Shown: in pieces, positions 44,657 through 52,999 of the stretch | Layout: every line of letters begins with the position of its first letter | Position numbering within the stretch: position 1 is the stretch's first letter | Assembly: GCA_002389295.1 (NCBI GenBank) | Contig: DGOE01000041.1 | Location: forward strand, 21,183-85,182 | Length of the DNA stretch: 64,000 bases | Source: Flavobacteriales bacterium UBA4474 | Lineage (GTDB): Bacteria > Bacteroidota > Bacteroidia > Flavobacteriales_D > Sanyastnellaceae | Direction: 5' to 3' | The notes under the pieces: generated by a model | Told to the model about the DNA's origin: nothing | What the model saw: only the letters and a program-made list of their open reading frames with translations | Databases searched by the model: none | Translations under genes and position numbers: made by a program

Positions 44657-44911
44657 TTACTTCTTGTGCTTGGCGTAACGCGTGCGGAACTTATCGATCC
44701 GACCAGCGGTGTCCACAAGGGTATTCTTGCCCGTAAAGAAGGGGTGGCTCGCCGAGCTGACTTCCACCTTGATGACGGGATACTCGTCACCATCCTCCCA
44801 TTTTTCGGTTTCCTTGCTCTCGGCGCAGCTCTTTCCGAGGAAGCGCCAATCCGCAGTCAAATCCTTGAAGATGACCGTGCGGTAATTTTCGGGGTGGATG
44901 CCTTGTTTCAT
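44657..44911 (-). CDS. rpmE2: 50S ribosomal protein L31 type B
   Basis: 84 residues: [17 protein letters not shown], a [18 protein letters not shown] core and a basic C-terminus ([10 protein letters not shown]). The absence of the CxxC zinc cysteines and the longer length place it in the zinc-independent type B class. It is a component of the large ribosomal subunit near the central protuberance. A consensus Bacteroidota promoter lies just upstream. Confidence 0.97.
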   Translation of the reverse strand: MKQGIHPENYRTVIFKDLTADWRFLGKSCAESKETEKWEDGDEYPVIKVEVSSASHPFFTGKNTLVDTAGRIDKFRTRYAKHKK

Positions 44912-44931
44912 TTGGGAGAACTAATGGGGCG

Positions 44932-44963
44932 CAAAAGTACAATGGATTCCCCAACCCTACAAA
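44932..44963 (-). promoter_or_regulatory. Consensus Bacteroidota promoter of rpmE (TTTG-N20-TACTTTTG)
   Basis: On the minus strand TTTG (44960-44963) is followed after 20 bases by TACTTTTG (44932-44939), the full -33/-7 arrangement. The ATG is 20 bases further. It is the best-formed promoter in the window. Confidence 0.75.
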
Positions 44964-45033
44964 GGGCACACAGAGTGTCGCGGCCGAACCCGAATTCGGC
45001 GAATTCATCAGGGCACCGAACATAATCAACAAG

Positions 45034-45190
45034 CCAAATTGAATAAGATTAGCAACTTACACGCTGTATCAGGCAGGCCCTTGAGATACCTTGCAACGGT
45101 TTTAAGTGAGAAGGCTAGCTCCGGCTAGCTGAGCATCAAGTGATAATTTGGTTAAGTAGTCCCGCGGTGAAACGTCACCGCGGGATTTTT
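45034..45190 (+). ncRNA. Candidate structured non-coding RNA
   Basis: The gap 44964-45273 has no plausible gene, yet it ends its middle part with a strong plus-strand terminator that no upstream plus-strand gene would use. Potential structure: outer pairing CCAAATT (45034-45040) with AATTTGG (45145-45151); a hairpin GTATC...GATAC (45066-45089); a hairpin GCTAGC-TCCG-GCTAGC (45114-45129); then the terminator. The closed, mostly helical layout would fit a 6S-like or other regulatory RNA, but I cannot assign a family. The 5' end and promoter are not defined. Confidence 0.35.
45161..45190 (+). terminator. Strong intrinsic terminator without an annotated upstream gene
   Basis: CCCGCGGTGA, loop AACG, TCACCGCGGG: a perfect 10-bp stem followed by ATTTTT. 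The nearest leftward gene (rpmE) is divergent, so this implies a short plus-strand transcript in 44964-45160. Confidence 0.8.
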
Positions 45191-45273
45191 CATTTAAAGC
45201 CTTCCACATCTGCATGTCGACACATTCCCAGCCGCCTCACAGAGCCTTGGGTCATTCGTTGGAATCTTAGGGT

Positions 45274-46464
45274 ATGCCGCTCAGGAGCACATTGGTTATC
45301 GTGTCGCTGTCCCTCGCGCTCGGTTTGGCCATGGCCATTCCTGGGGGCGTCGTGGTGGAGGGACGGCTCGACTCCCCTCCTTCTCCCGGCATGTCTACTG
45401 CCTTCACCATAGGCATCACCAAGGGAGGTCTCGAATACTTTGGCAGAATCTTGATCTCCTTGCCGAAAGACTGCCGACTCCGTCCGAAACAGCTCCACGG
45501 TGGGGGAATCACCTATGACGAAGAACGCAGTATCGCCGTCATCAGTTGGCTCAAACTCCCTGAGCCGGACCAATTTGAGTTGCTCCTGGACCTTGAAGTT
45601 TCCCCCAATGCTGCCCCAGGACCCCGCAGTATTGAATGGGACTTCAGCTTTATCAGAAACAACGACCGGGTCACCCTCCGCCCTGCGCCTTTCCATTTTG
45701 AGGTGGTTCCTCAACCGGGGCATTCAACATCGCCAACTGTGGCTGAAACGAGGACATCGGACAGTAATCCTGCGGCGGTAGCACCCTTACAGACAGGCGT
45801 CTTTCCTCAAGCATTACGCAGCATCACACCCTTGCGGGACGGTGGCGCTGAAGTCCGGATCACCATCTCGAACCTGCCCGAAGGCGGCTTCGTGAAATTG
45901 GTGGAAAAGATGCCCCAAGGATGCGCCGTTGAAGTCGTCTCAGGAGGCGGCAGTGTGTCTCAGATCACCGGTGAAGAAGCCCGATTTCTGTGGTTCGACT
46001 ATCAAAAAGCAGGCTCGCTCATTTATCAAGTCAAACACTGCTCTTTATCCAACTTCGGTTCTATTATCGGCGTATTATCATTCATTGAAGGTGACAATCC
46101 ACGTGAAATTGACGTAATTCAGATTGAAGGAGAATTGCCAACCGTTCCAATCCCCCCTGATCTTGCCACATCTGGGGGTGATGTGAGCTTTGGAGTACAA
46201 GTAGCTGCAACGAAAAAAGCGGTGGTTACCGATTATTTCAAACAGCGGTTGGACTTTCGCCTTCCACTGTCAATGGAGGAGGATGCAGGTTGGGTGAAAT
46301 ACCTGAATGGTAGTTTCACTGATTACCGCGAGGCGAGAGACCACAGAGAGGCCATAAATGCGCGCCATGCGTTCATCGGTCCGTTCGTGGTAGCTCGGAA
46401 AAGAGGGCGTCGCATTTCTGTCCAAGAAGCTTTGATGCTGACTGGTCAAGAATGGAGACCCTGA
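45274..46464 (+). CDS. Exported protein with probable SPOR-like C-terminal domain
   Basis: 396 residues with a signal peptide (LVIVSLSLALGLAMA). The middle has beta-rich domains (FELLLDLEVSP, AEVRITISNLPEGGFVKLVEKMPQG) of no family I know. The last ~90 residues (FGVQVAATKKAVVTDYF ... GWVKYLNGSFTDYREA ... FIGPFVVARKRG) have the spacing of a SPOR peptidoglycan-binding domain, in which the GSF..Y.EA strand-helix is typical. It may therefore act at the cell wall or septum; this is inference. Its end overlaps the possible earlier start of xerD (46452). Confidence 0.75.
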   Translation: MPLRSTLVIVSLSLALGLAMAIPGGVVVEGRLDSPPSPGMSTAFTIGITKGGLEYFGRILISLPKDCRLRPKQLHGGGITYDEERSIAVISWLKLPEPDQFELLLDLEVSPNAAPGPRSIEWDFSFIRNNDRVTLRPAPFHFEVVPQPGHSTSPTVAETRTSDSNPAAVAPLQTGVFPQALRSITPLRDGGAEVRITISNLPEGGFVKLVEKMPQGCAVEVVSGGGSVSQITGEEARFLWFDYQKAGSLIYQVKHCSLSNFGSIIGVLSFIEGDNPREIDVIQIEGELPTVPIPPDLATSGGDVSFGVQVAATKKAVVTDYFKQRLDFRLPLSMEEDAGWVKYLNGSFTDYREARDHREAINARHAFIGPFVVARKRGRRISVQEALMLTGQEWRP

Positions 46465-46496
46465 CATTGACAGATGAAATAAGGACCAAGGATAAG

Positions 46497-47456
46497 ATGA
46501 GCAACGAGTCATCCATACGCAAACCAGAGCACTTGCCACCAGACGCTGGATGGACAGTGTGCATGAGGGGCTTTCGCTCTTGGTTGCAATTGGAGCGTGG
46601 ATTGAGCTCCAATTCCGTAGAGGCGTATTTGAGGGACGTACAGCGTCTGGCGTTTTTTGCCCAAAACCTCGCCTCTCCTGTTTTTGAACCCGCTGGCTTT
46701 GAAACCCTTCATGTGGACGCCTTTGTAGCGCAACTCTACGATGAGGGATTGAGCCGCAACAGCCAGAGCCGCATCCTCAGTGGCGTTCGGAATTTCTGCA
46801 AGTACCTGTTGCTCGAAGGCATCTTGGAGCGCGACCCTCTGGAATTAATGGATTCTCCACGTCCAGAGCGGAAGCTTCCAGACGTGTTGAGCATCGGTGA
46901 AATCGAAGCCATCATTGAAGCCATTGATTTGGCGAGAAAAGAAGGCATCAGGAACCGGGCCATTCTTGAAACCATGTACAGCTGTGGCCTGCGGGTCTCA
47001 GAAGTGGTGGGCTTGAGGTTGAGCTGCATCGACGAGGTCGATGGTTTTGTCAAAGTCATCGGCAAAGGCAACAAGGAGCGCATCATCCCGATCGGTGAAA
47101 TGGCCTTGAACACCATTGCCCGCTACGTGGAGGAGTACCGCAGGTTTGTGGAAATCGAATCTGGTTACGAAGACACCCTCTTCTTGGGCCGCAGGGGCCG
47201 TGAGTTGACGCGTCAAATGGTGTTTACCATGTTGCGCCGCACTGCGCACGAAGCGGGAATCAGAAAGCAAGTCAGTCCCCACACTTTCCGGCATTCTTTC
47301 GCAACCCACCTGATGGAGAGCGGAGCAGACATCCGTGTGGTGCAAGAGATGTTGGGGCACAGTTCCATCAGCACAACGGAGATCTACACCCATCTGGATC
47401 AGAACTTCCTGAGGGAACAGATGAACCGCTTCCACCCAAGAAGCGTCAAAGCATAA
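46497..47456 (+). CDS. xerD: Site-specific tyrosine recombinase XerD
   Basis: 319 residues. The N-terminal SAM-like DNA-binding domain starts FRSWLQLERGLSSNSVEAYLRD. The catalytic domain has all active residues: Arg in SCGLRVSEV, Lys in GKGNKERIIP, HTFRHSF (His/Arg), GHSSISTTEIYTH (His and nucleophile Tyr). It resolves chromosome dimers at dif with XerC and FtsK. ATG 46497 follows AAGGATAAG and fits the family length; ATG 46452 would add 15 residues and overlap the previous gene by 13 bases. The stop overlaps the next start (TAATG). No integron or phage context is present, so the housekeeping role is likely. Confidence 0.95.
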   Translation: MSNESSIRKPEHLPPDAGWTVCMRGFRSWLQLERGLSSNSVEAYLRDVQRLAFFAQNLASPVFEPAGFETLHVDAFVAQLYDEGLSRNSQSRILSGVRNFCKYLLLEGILERDPLELMDSPRPERKLPDVLSIGEIEAIIEAIDLARKEGIRNRAILETMYSCGLRVSEVVGLRLSCIDEVDGFVKVIGKGNKERIIPIGEMALNTIARYVEEYRRFVEIESGYEDTLFLGRRGRELTRQMVFTMLRRTAHEAGIRKQVSPHTFRHSFATHLMESGADIRVVQEMLGHSSISTTEIYTHLDQNFLREQMNRFHPRSVKA

Positions 47457-48382
47457 TGCACCGCTCAGCCTGTTGGCTGCATTTGCTCCTTTTTTTCACC
47501 TGTGGCGCTGCGCCGCAAACAGACACTGGCCCTGATTGCTGTGGACAGGATGGCCTGTCCGATTCCCTTTTTCAAACCCACGTTTATTCCATCAACGGCG
47601 CGGACACCTTGATGCTGGACTTGCGGATGCCGGTGCGCAAAGTGCCCGGCTCGCCCGGCGTAATTTTTCTTCACGGTGGTGGGTTCAGCCAAGGGCAACG
47701 CGACAGAGGGCCACATGTGCAACTCTTGGATACGCTGTGCGCCAAGGGGATTGTATCTGCCAGTATTTCCTACCGGCTGACCATGACTGGGAAGGGTTTT
47801 GGATGTCAAGTCCCCGCCCTTGAGAAGCAGGGCGCTGTGGCCACTGCAGCGGAGGATCTGAATGCCGCGCGTTCCTGGCTGGAGCTCGCCGATCCCCGAC
47901 TGCCCAAATCCTGGATCGCCATGGGAAGCAGTGCAGGGGCCGAAGCCGCCATGTGGGCCGGTTATGGTTTGGCAGAGAACCGCTATGCGGGTGTGGTGGC
48001 TTTTTCAGGAGCCATCGCGGACTCGGCGGCCGTGGATGCCTCTGCCCCGCCCTTTTTTGGCGTGCACGGCACATGCGATGAGGTCGTGCCTCCAAACCAA
48101 GCCATACACAGACGTTGCGGTGCTGAAGACCCCGGTGCCTGGGCGCTATGCGGCGGAATGTGTTGGGCGGAGCGCATGGCGGCACAAGGACGGCCTGCCC
48201 ACTTTCATGGCTACTGTGGAGGAGACCACGCCGTTTGCAATGCTGCGATGACCGACTCCGCGCTTACAGCGGCATTGATCGCCTGGATTGTTCAACCTGA
48301 ATTGCACACCTCGCAGTTCCTCGGCATGAAAACTGAGGGCGGGATTTTCGCTGAAAATCAGGACTGCCCCCCTTGCCAATAA
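47456..48382 (+). CDS. Exported alpha/beta hydrolase, carboxylesterase-like
   Basis: 308 residues with a hydrophobic N-terminus (WLHLLLFFTCGAAP), suggesting export. Catalytic features: oxyanion loop HGGGFSQG, nucleophile elbow GSSAGA, acid in GTCDEVVPP and histidine in GGDHAV, as in the HSL/BD-FAE esterase group. Many cysteines (paired CC near the N-terminus, CPPC at the end) suggest disulfides. The substrate is unknown; acetyl or feruloyl esters of glycans are possible. It overlaps xerD by one base and the convergent gluQ by 25 bases. Confidence 0.88.
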   Translation: MHRSACWLHLLLFFTCGAAPQTDTGPDCCGQDGLSDSLFQTHVYSINGADTLMLDLRMPVRKVPGSPGVIFLHGGGFSQGQRDRGPHVQLLDTLCAKGIVSASISYRLTMTGKGFGCQVPALEKQGAVATAAEDLNAARSWLELADPRLPKSWIAMGSSAGAEAAMWAGYGLAENRYAGVVAFSGAIADSAAVDASAPPFFGVHGTCDEVVPPNQAIHRRCGAEDPGAWALCGGMCWAERMAAQGRPAHFHGYCGGDHAVCNAAMTDSALTAALIAWIVQPELHTSQFLGMKTEGGIFAENQDCPPCQ

Positions 48383-49260
48383 AGGGGCCCGGCCGGAACA
48401 CGGTCCATGCGCCAATGGTCCACCGCCCAAGAAAGAATGGATGAGACGCCCGCCGAGGCTTGAATCTCACCTGCGCCGCCCGCTGGCAGCTGGCCGAGCA
48501 GCTGCAATGCCTCCATGAGTAAGTATGGCGCGCGATCCACTTCCAATGGTTCGGCCAAGGTTTGCTTGCTCCATTTCTGCCCTGCTGCATTGACAAGGAG
48601 CGGCAGGTGTCCCCAATGACCCGCTTCGCGGCCAGCACCCAAAACATCCCACAAGGCCATCTGCCCCGGAGTACTGTCCATCAAATCTGCCCCTCTGACT
48701 ACGGCGTTGACCCCTTGATCCACGTCGTCCACCACCACGGCCAACTGGTAAGCCCAAAAACCATCTGCCCTGCGCACCACGAAATCATCCAACATCTCTT
48801 GACCTGCGGACTGTGGGCCCTGGATTTCGTCTTGCCAGTGAATCGTTTGCTCTGGCATGATGAAACGGTAAGACCTCGCATCCTGCCCCCCGGGGATACC
48901 CTGCTTACAAGTGCCCGGGTAGACAGCGTGATCGGCGAGCATTTTTCGCGTGCAGGCGCAACCGAACGCACGCCCCTCCGCAATCAGCATTTCCAATGCA
49001 TCCGCATACGCCTCCTGGCGTTTCGACTGGTAGCGCACGCTTCCATCCCAAGTCAGGCCAAAGCCCTCCAAGGTGCTCAGGATGTCATCCGCCGCTCCCG
49101 GCACTTCCCTGGGAGGATCGAGGTCCTCCATGCGCACCAGCCACTGCCCCCCTCGGTGGCGCGCATCGCACCACGACGCCAAAGCGGCAATGAGGCTGCC
49201 CATGTGCAACCGCCCCGTAGGAGACGGCGCAAAGCGGCCGACATAGCCGCTGCCCTGCAT
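48358..49260 (-). CDS. gluQ: Glutamyl-Q tRNA(Asp) synthetase
   Basis: 300 residues of the truncated class I glutamyl-tRNA synthetase type, lacking the anticodon-binding domain. It has FAPSPTGRLHMGSL (HIGH region), a CACTRK...YPGTC zinc site characteristic of GluQ, and KWSKQ (KMSKS-like). It attaches glutamate to queuosine in tRNA-Asp. ATG 49260 overlaps the ettA stop by one base (TGATG), so it is probably translated after the ABC-F factor; the TTG one codon upstream is not needed. Confidence 0.95.
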   Translation of the reverse strand: MQGSGYVGRFAPSPTGRLHMGSLIAALASWCDARHRGGQWLVRMEDLDPPREVPGAADDILSTLEGFGLTWDGSVRYQSKRQEAYADALEMLIAEGRAFGCACTRKMLADHAVYPGTCKQGIPGGQDARSYRFIMPEQTIHWQDEIQGPQSAGQEMLDDFVVRRADGFWAYQLAVVVDDVDQGVNAVVRGADLMDSTPGQMALWDVLGAGREAGHWGHLPLLVNAAGQKWSKQTLAEPLEVDRAPYLLMEALQLLGQLPAGGAGEIQASAGVSSILSWAVDHWRMDRVPAGPLYWQGGQS

Positions 49261-50945
49261 CAACGGACCAGTTTGCGGTACTTGATGCGCTTGGGGCCTG
49301 CATCGCCCAGGCGCTCCTTGCGGTTGGCCTCGTATTCACTGTAAGTGCCCTCGAACCAAACCACCTGGCTGTCGCCTTCGAACGCCAGAATGTGCGTGCA
49401 GATCCTGTCCAAGAACCAGCGGTCGTGCGATATGACCACCGCGCAGCCCGCAAAGCTCATGATGCCCTCCTCCAAAGCGCGGAGGGTGCCTACATCAATG
49501 TCGTTGGTCGGCTCGTCCAGCAGCAGCACATTCGCCTCGGTTTTGAGGGTCATGGCCAAATGCAAGCGGTTGCGCTCGCCTCCCGACAGCACGCCACATT
49601 TCTTTTGTTGGTCTGAACCGCCAAAATTGAACTTGGAGACATACGCCCTGGAATTCACCAGGCTGCCGCCGATATCCAGCTGCTCATTGCCTCCGGAGAC
49701 GACCTGCCAGACTGTTTTCTCGGGGTCGATTTCCTTGTGGCGTTGGTCCACGTAACCGATTTCCACAGAATCTCCAAAATCCACTGCACCCGCATCGGGC
49801 TGCTCCAGGCCCATCATCATGCGGAACAAGGTGGTTTTTCCTGCGCCATTCGGTCCGATAATGCCCACAATGCCCGCAGGGGGCAGCGAAAAATTGAGGT
49901 CTTCGATGAGCAAACGGTCGCCAAAGGCCTTTTGCAGGCCCGTCACCTCGATGACCTTGTTGCCCAGGCGCGGACCATTGGGGATGGGGATTTCGAGGCG
50001 GGCCTCCTTCTCTTTGGTCCCCTCGGCCATCATCGCGTCGTAGTTGTTGAGGCGGGCCTTGTTCTTGGCACGGCGGCCTTTCGGGTTTTGGCGCACCCAA
50101 TCCAACTCGCGCTCCAACTCTTTGCGGCGCTTGCTCTCGTGCTTTTCCTCCTGCGCCATGCGCGTGGTCTTCTGGTCGAGCCACTCGGCGTAGTTGCCCT
50201 TCCAAGGGATGCCTTCCCCGCGGTCGAGCTCCAGGATCCAGCCGGCCACATTGTCCAAGAAGTAGCGGTCGTGGGTCACGCACAACACGGTGCCTTTGTA
50301 ACGCTCCAGGTGCTGCTCGAGCCAATCGATGGTCTCGGCGTCGAGGTGGTTTGTGGGCTCGTCCAACAACAGGACGTCTGGCGCCTGCAAGAGCAGACGG
50401 CACAGGGCGACCCTGCGGCGTTCACCACCTGAGAGCTCCCCGATTTTCTGGTCGTCTGGTGGGCAACGCAAGGCGTCCATCGCAATGTTGAGCTTGGTGT
50501 CGAGCTCCCATGCGTCGAGGGCGTCGATGCGGTCTTGAACCTGCCCCTGCCTGTCCATCAATGCCTGCATCTTGTCGGGATCATTCAAGATCTCCTCGTC
50601 CATGAACTTGGCGTTGATCTCCTCATAATCCTTGAGCACAGCCACGATTTCCTGTGTGCCCTCCTCGACCACTTCTCTGACGGTCTTGCTCTCGTCGAGC
50701 TTGGGCTCCTGGGGCAAATAGCCCACTGTGTAGCCGTCGGCCCAGACAACCTCACCTTGGTAGGCTTCATCCAAACCGGCGATGATTTTCATGACGGTGG
50801 ACTTACCCGAACCGTTGGTACCGATGATGCCAATCTTGGCACCGTAGTAAAAGGACAGGTAGATGTCCTTGAGGATGTGTTTTCCGGTCGGGGTCGTCTT
50901 GTTGACCTTGACCATCGAAAAAATGACCTTCTTGTCGTCGCTCAT
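49260..50945 (-). CDS. ettA: Energy-dependent translational throttle protein EttA (ABC-F)
   Basis: 561 residues with two ABC ATPase domains. The first has GTNGSGKST, LSGGERRRVALC and DEPTNHLD; the second has GPNGAGKTT, LSGGERNRLHLAM and DEPTNDID. Between and within them are the arm and linker typical of EttA (ARLNNYDAMMAEG, DWVRQNPKGRRAKNKAR). In E. coli it binds the ribosomal E site and gates entry into elongation according to ATP/ADP ratio. It forms a translation-related pair with gluQ, and follows the metallophosphatase start side by a 27-base gap on the same strand. Confidence 0.96.
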   Translation of the reverse strand: MSDDKKVIFSMVKVNKTTPTGKHILKDIYLSFYYGAKIGIIGTNGSGKSTVMKIIAGLDEAYQGEVVWADGYTVGYLPQEPKLDESKTVREVVEEGTQEIVAVLKDYEEINAKFMDEEILNDPDKMQALMDRQGQVQDRIDALDAWELDTKLNIAMDALRCPPDDQKIGELSGGERRRVALCRLLLQAPDVLLLDEPTNHLDAETIDWLEQHLERYKGTVLCVTHDRYFLDNVAGWILELDRGEGIPWKGNYAEWLDQKTTRMAQEEKHESKRRKELERELDWVRQNPKGRRAKNKARLNNYDAMMAEGTKEKEARLEIPIPNGPRLGNKVIEVTGLQKAFGDRLLIEDLNFSLPPAGIVGIIGPNGAGKTTLFRMMMGLEQPDAGAVDFGDSVEIGYVDQRHKEIDPEKTVWQVVSGGNEQLDIGGSLVNSRAYVSKFNFGGSDQQKKCGVLSGGERNRLHLAMTLKTEANVLLLDEPTNDIDVGTLRALEEGIMSFAGCAVVISHDRWFLDRICTHILAFEGDSQVVWFEGTYSEYEANRKERLGDAGPKRIKYRKLVR

Positions 50946-50972
50946 GGCATCGTTTTGGGCTCCGGAAGGTAA

Positions 50973-52214
50973 TCAGGCCTTGCGGAGCGTGAGTTCTGTG
51001 ATTTCTGGTGGCATGCCAATGCGGCCGGGAAACCCGAGGAGTCCGAAACCACGGTTGACATGCAGGTGCTGGTTGCCCTCTGTATACAAGCCTCCCCAGC
51101 GCTTGTAGCGCAGGCTGCTCGGTGAGAATTTGATGCCCAAGGCGGGGAGCTCGAGCCCCATTTGCATGCCGTGGGTATGGCCTGACAATGTCAATTCAAT
51201 GGGGGCCTTGTCTCCCATGACGCGCTCCTCCCAGTGCGTCGGGTCATGGCTCAACAACACCGTTGAAAGCGCCAAGTCCGCCTTGTCCATCGCCGCATCC
51301 AAATCGCCACTTTGGCGAAAACCCTTGCCCCAAGTCTGCACCCCCACCAGCAAGAGCTGATCCCCTTCTCGCTCGATGACGCGGTGCTCGTTCATCAGCA
51401 GGTCAAACCCCATTTCTGCGTGGATGTCGCGAATGCGGCGGCGGATTTTTTCGCGTTCCTCATCCGTTCTGCGGGCGTAGTCGGCATAATCGTGGTTTCC
51501 AAGAATGCTGAACTTGCCGTATTTGGCCGTCAGGGATTTGAACCGGTCAATCCAAGGTTCGGCTTCATCACTGTGGTCATTGACCAGGTCTCCCGTAAAA
51601 CACAAAACATCGGGCTCAAGTGATTGGATGAGGTCTAGTCCGCGCTCCACCGGTCCGAAATCCTCCAAAAAGCTTCCGAGGTGGGCATCCGAAATCTGGA
51701 CAATGCGCAGGCCATCGAGGCCATCGGGCAACCCCTTCATGGGCACCTCATGGCGGCGCACATGGTATCCGTAGCGCCCACGGGTCATGCCGTAGGCAAA
51801 GGATCCGAAAAGCACACCGGCAGCGGCCTGTCCGGTCCAGGAGATAAACGTGCGCCTTGGAATGCCCGGGCGGCTGTCCGTGCTGGTAAACAACCACTGA
51901 GCACCAAACCGCAATGATTCGATGATTTCTGTGCCACTCAGCCAAAGTTTTGGCACCAGCAGGCTGATGAGCACGGCATGGGTAAGCAGCAGATATTGGG
52001 GGTGATGTTCCCTCCAAATGGGCCAACGAAACACATAAATACCGAACCAAACGAACTGGATGACAGCTGTTGCGAACCACACCCGTCGGACCAGAGGAAA
52101 CCGGGCATTTGACGACCAGACCCTATGGATGTTGCGCCAGGCGCCCCATTCAATGAGCAACAGGATTCCAAGCAAAATGAGTGCGGACCAAATCATGCGG
52201 GCCGTGGATGGCAT
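50973..52214 (-). CDS. Membrane-anchored calcineurin-like metallophosphoesterase
   Basis: 413 residues. About three N-terminal membrane helices (SALILLGILLLIEWGAW, VIQFVWFGIYVF, LTHAVLISLLVPKLW) are followed by a phosphoesterase domain with the full metal-ligand set: QISDAHLG, FTGDLVND, LGNHDYAD, LSHDPTHW and SGHTHGMQMG. Members of this YkuE/YaeI-like class act on phospholipid-linked substrates at the membrane (for example UDP-diacylglucosamine relatives), but the substrate here is not known. A TAATTTCG element lies just before the ATG on the minus strand. Confidence 0.92.
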   Translation of the reverse strand: MPSTARMIWSALILLGILLLIEWGAWRNIHRVWSSNARFPLVRRVWFATAVIQFVWFGIYVFRWPIWREHHPQYLLLTHAVLISLLVPKLWLSGTEIIESLRFGAQWLFTSTDSRPGIPRRTFISWTGQAAAGVLFGSFAYGMTRGRYGYHVRRHEVPMKGLPDGLDGLRIVQISDAHLGSFLEDFGPVERGLDLIQSLEPDVLCFTGDLVNDHSDEAEPWIDRFKSLTAKYGKFSILGNHDYADYARRTDEEREKIRRRIRDIHAEMGFDLLMNEHRVIEREGDQLLLVGVQTWGKGFRQSGDLDAAMDKADLALSTVLLSHDPTHWEERVMGDKAPIELTLSGHTHGMQMGLELPALGIKFSPSSLRYKRWGGLYTEGNQHLHVNRGFGLLGFPGRIGMPPEITELTLRKA

Positions 52215-52285
52215 GGCGCGAAATTAACCCGTGGATACCGGCCATTGGGTGCCGATGTGAAGGTTTGGGAAATGAAACTTGAACG

Positions 52286-52999
52286 TCAGGCCTCTCCCGT
52301 CAAAATAGACCTGGCCTTTTGGGCATTGAAGGCCTCGTCCAGCAGCAAGCTGCCCCCCTGCTCAGGGGTCCGCAATACCAACCAACGGTTGGCCCAACCC
52401 GCTTGCTCGACGGCCTCCAGGTCATGGGTTGCCAAGACGACCGATTTTCCAGAAGCGCACCATTTCCCCAAATCATGCATCACCTCACGCCTGCCCACCA
52501 CGTCCAAAAACGCCGTGGGTTCATCCAGAAGGACCATGGAACCCGCTTGGTTGAAGGCCCTGGCCATCATGACGCGTTGGGCCATGCCATCGCTCAGGGT
52601 GTCGAGCTGAACATCGATCCAGTCGGCTATGTCCGCCATTTCAAGCGCAGCTGCCACATCGGATGGACCTGCGCTTTTGCTACCGGCTTCGAGGGCCAGC
52701 CCCACAACATCCCCGACCGTCAGAGCCGATCCTCGGGGTGGCGTGGATGCTACGAACGCCATGTGCTCGGCCCTGCGCCCGGGCGACATGGCCCCGACTT
52801 CGTGTCCGCCGAGGCTAACCTGCCCGCTGCGCGGGGTCAAGAGCCCCGCCAAAGACCGCAGCAAAGTGGACTTTCCCGCGCCATTGCGTCCCAATATGAC
52901 CAGGTTGCCGCCTGGAGACAATTCCAGGTTCAGTGGACCTACTCCTGCTGTGGGGTAGACCAATTCGAGGTCGCGCATCACCAGTTGTGCTTCACTCAT
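52286..52999 (-). CDS. ABC transporter ATP-binding protein, FecE/BtuD-like
   Basis: 237 residues from ATG 52999: Walker A GRNGAGKST, a signature-like LSDGMAQRVMMARA (LSGGQ degenerate to LSDGM), Walker B MVLLDEPTAFLD and switch THDLEAVEQ. It powers uptake of an iron complex, heme or cobalamin. The ATG overlaps the permease stop by four bases. The 85-residue upstream extension is the permease gene read in another frame and is excluded. Confidence 0.93.
   Translation of the reverse strand: MSEAQLVMRDLELVYPTAGVGPLNLELSPGGNLVILGRNGAGKSTLLRSLAGLLTPRSGQVSLGGHEVGAMSPGRRAEHMAFVASTPPRGSALTVGDVVGLALEAGSKSAGPSDVAAALEMADIADWIDVQLDTLSDGMAQRVMMARAFNQAGSMVLLDEPTAFLDVVGRREVMHDLGKWCASGKSVVLATHDLEAVEQAGWANRWLVLRTPEQGGSLLLDEAFNAQKARSILTGEA

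Noticed and set aside
46497..47456. Tyrosine recombinase considered as an integrase of a mobile element
   Set aside because: XerD-type length and motifs, housekeeping neighbours, and no attachment repeats or cargo.
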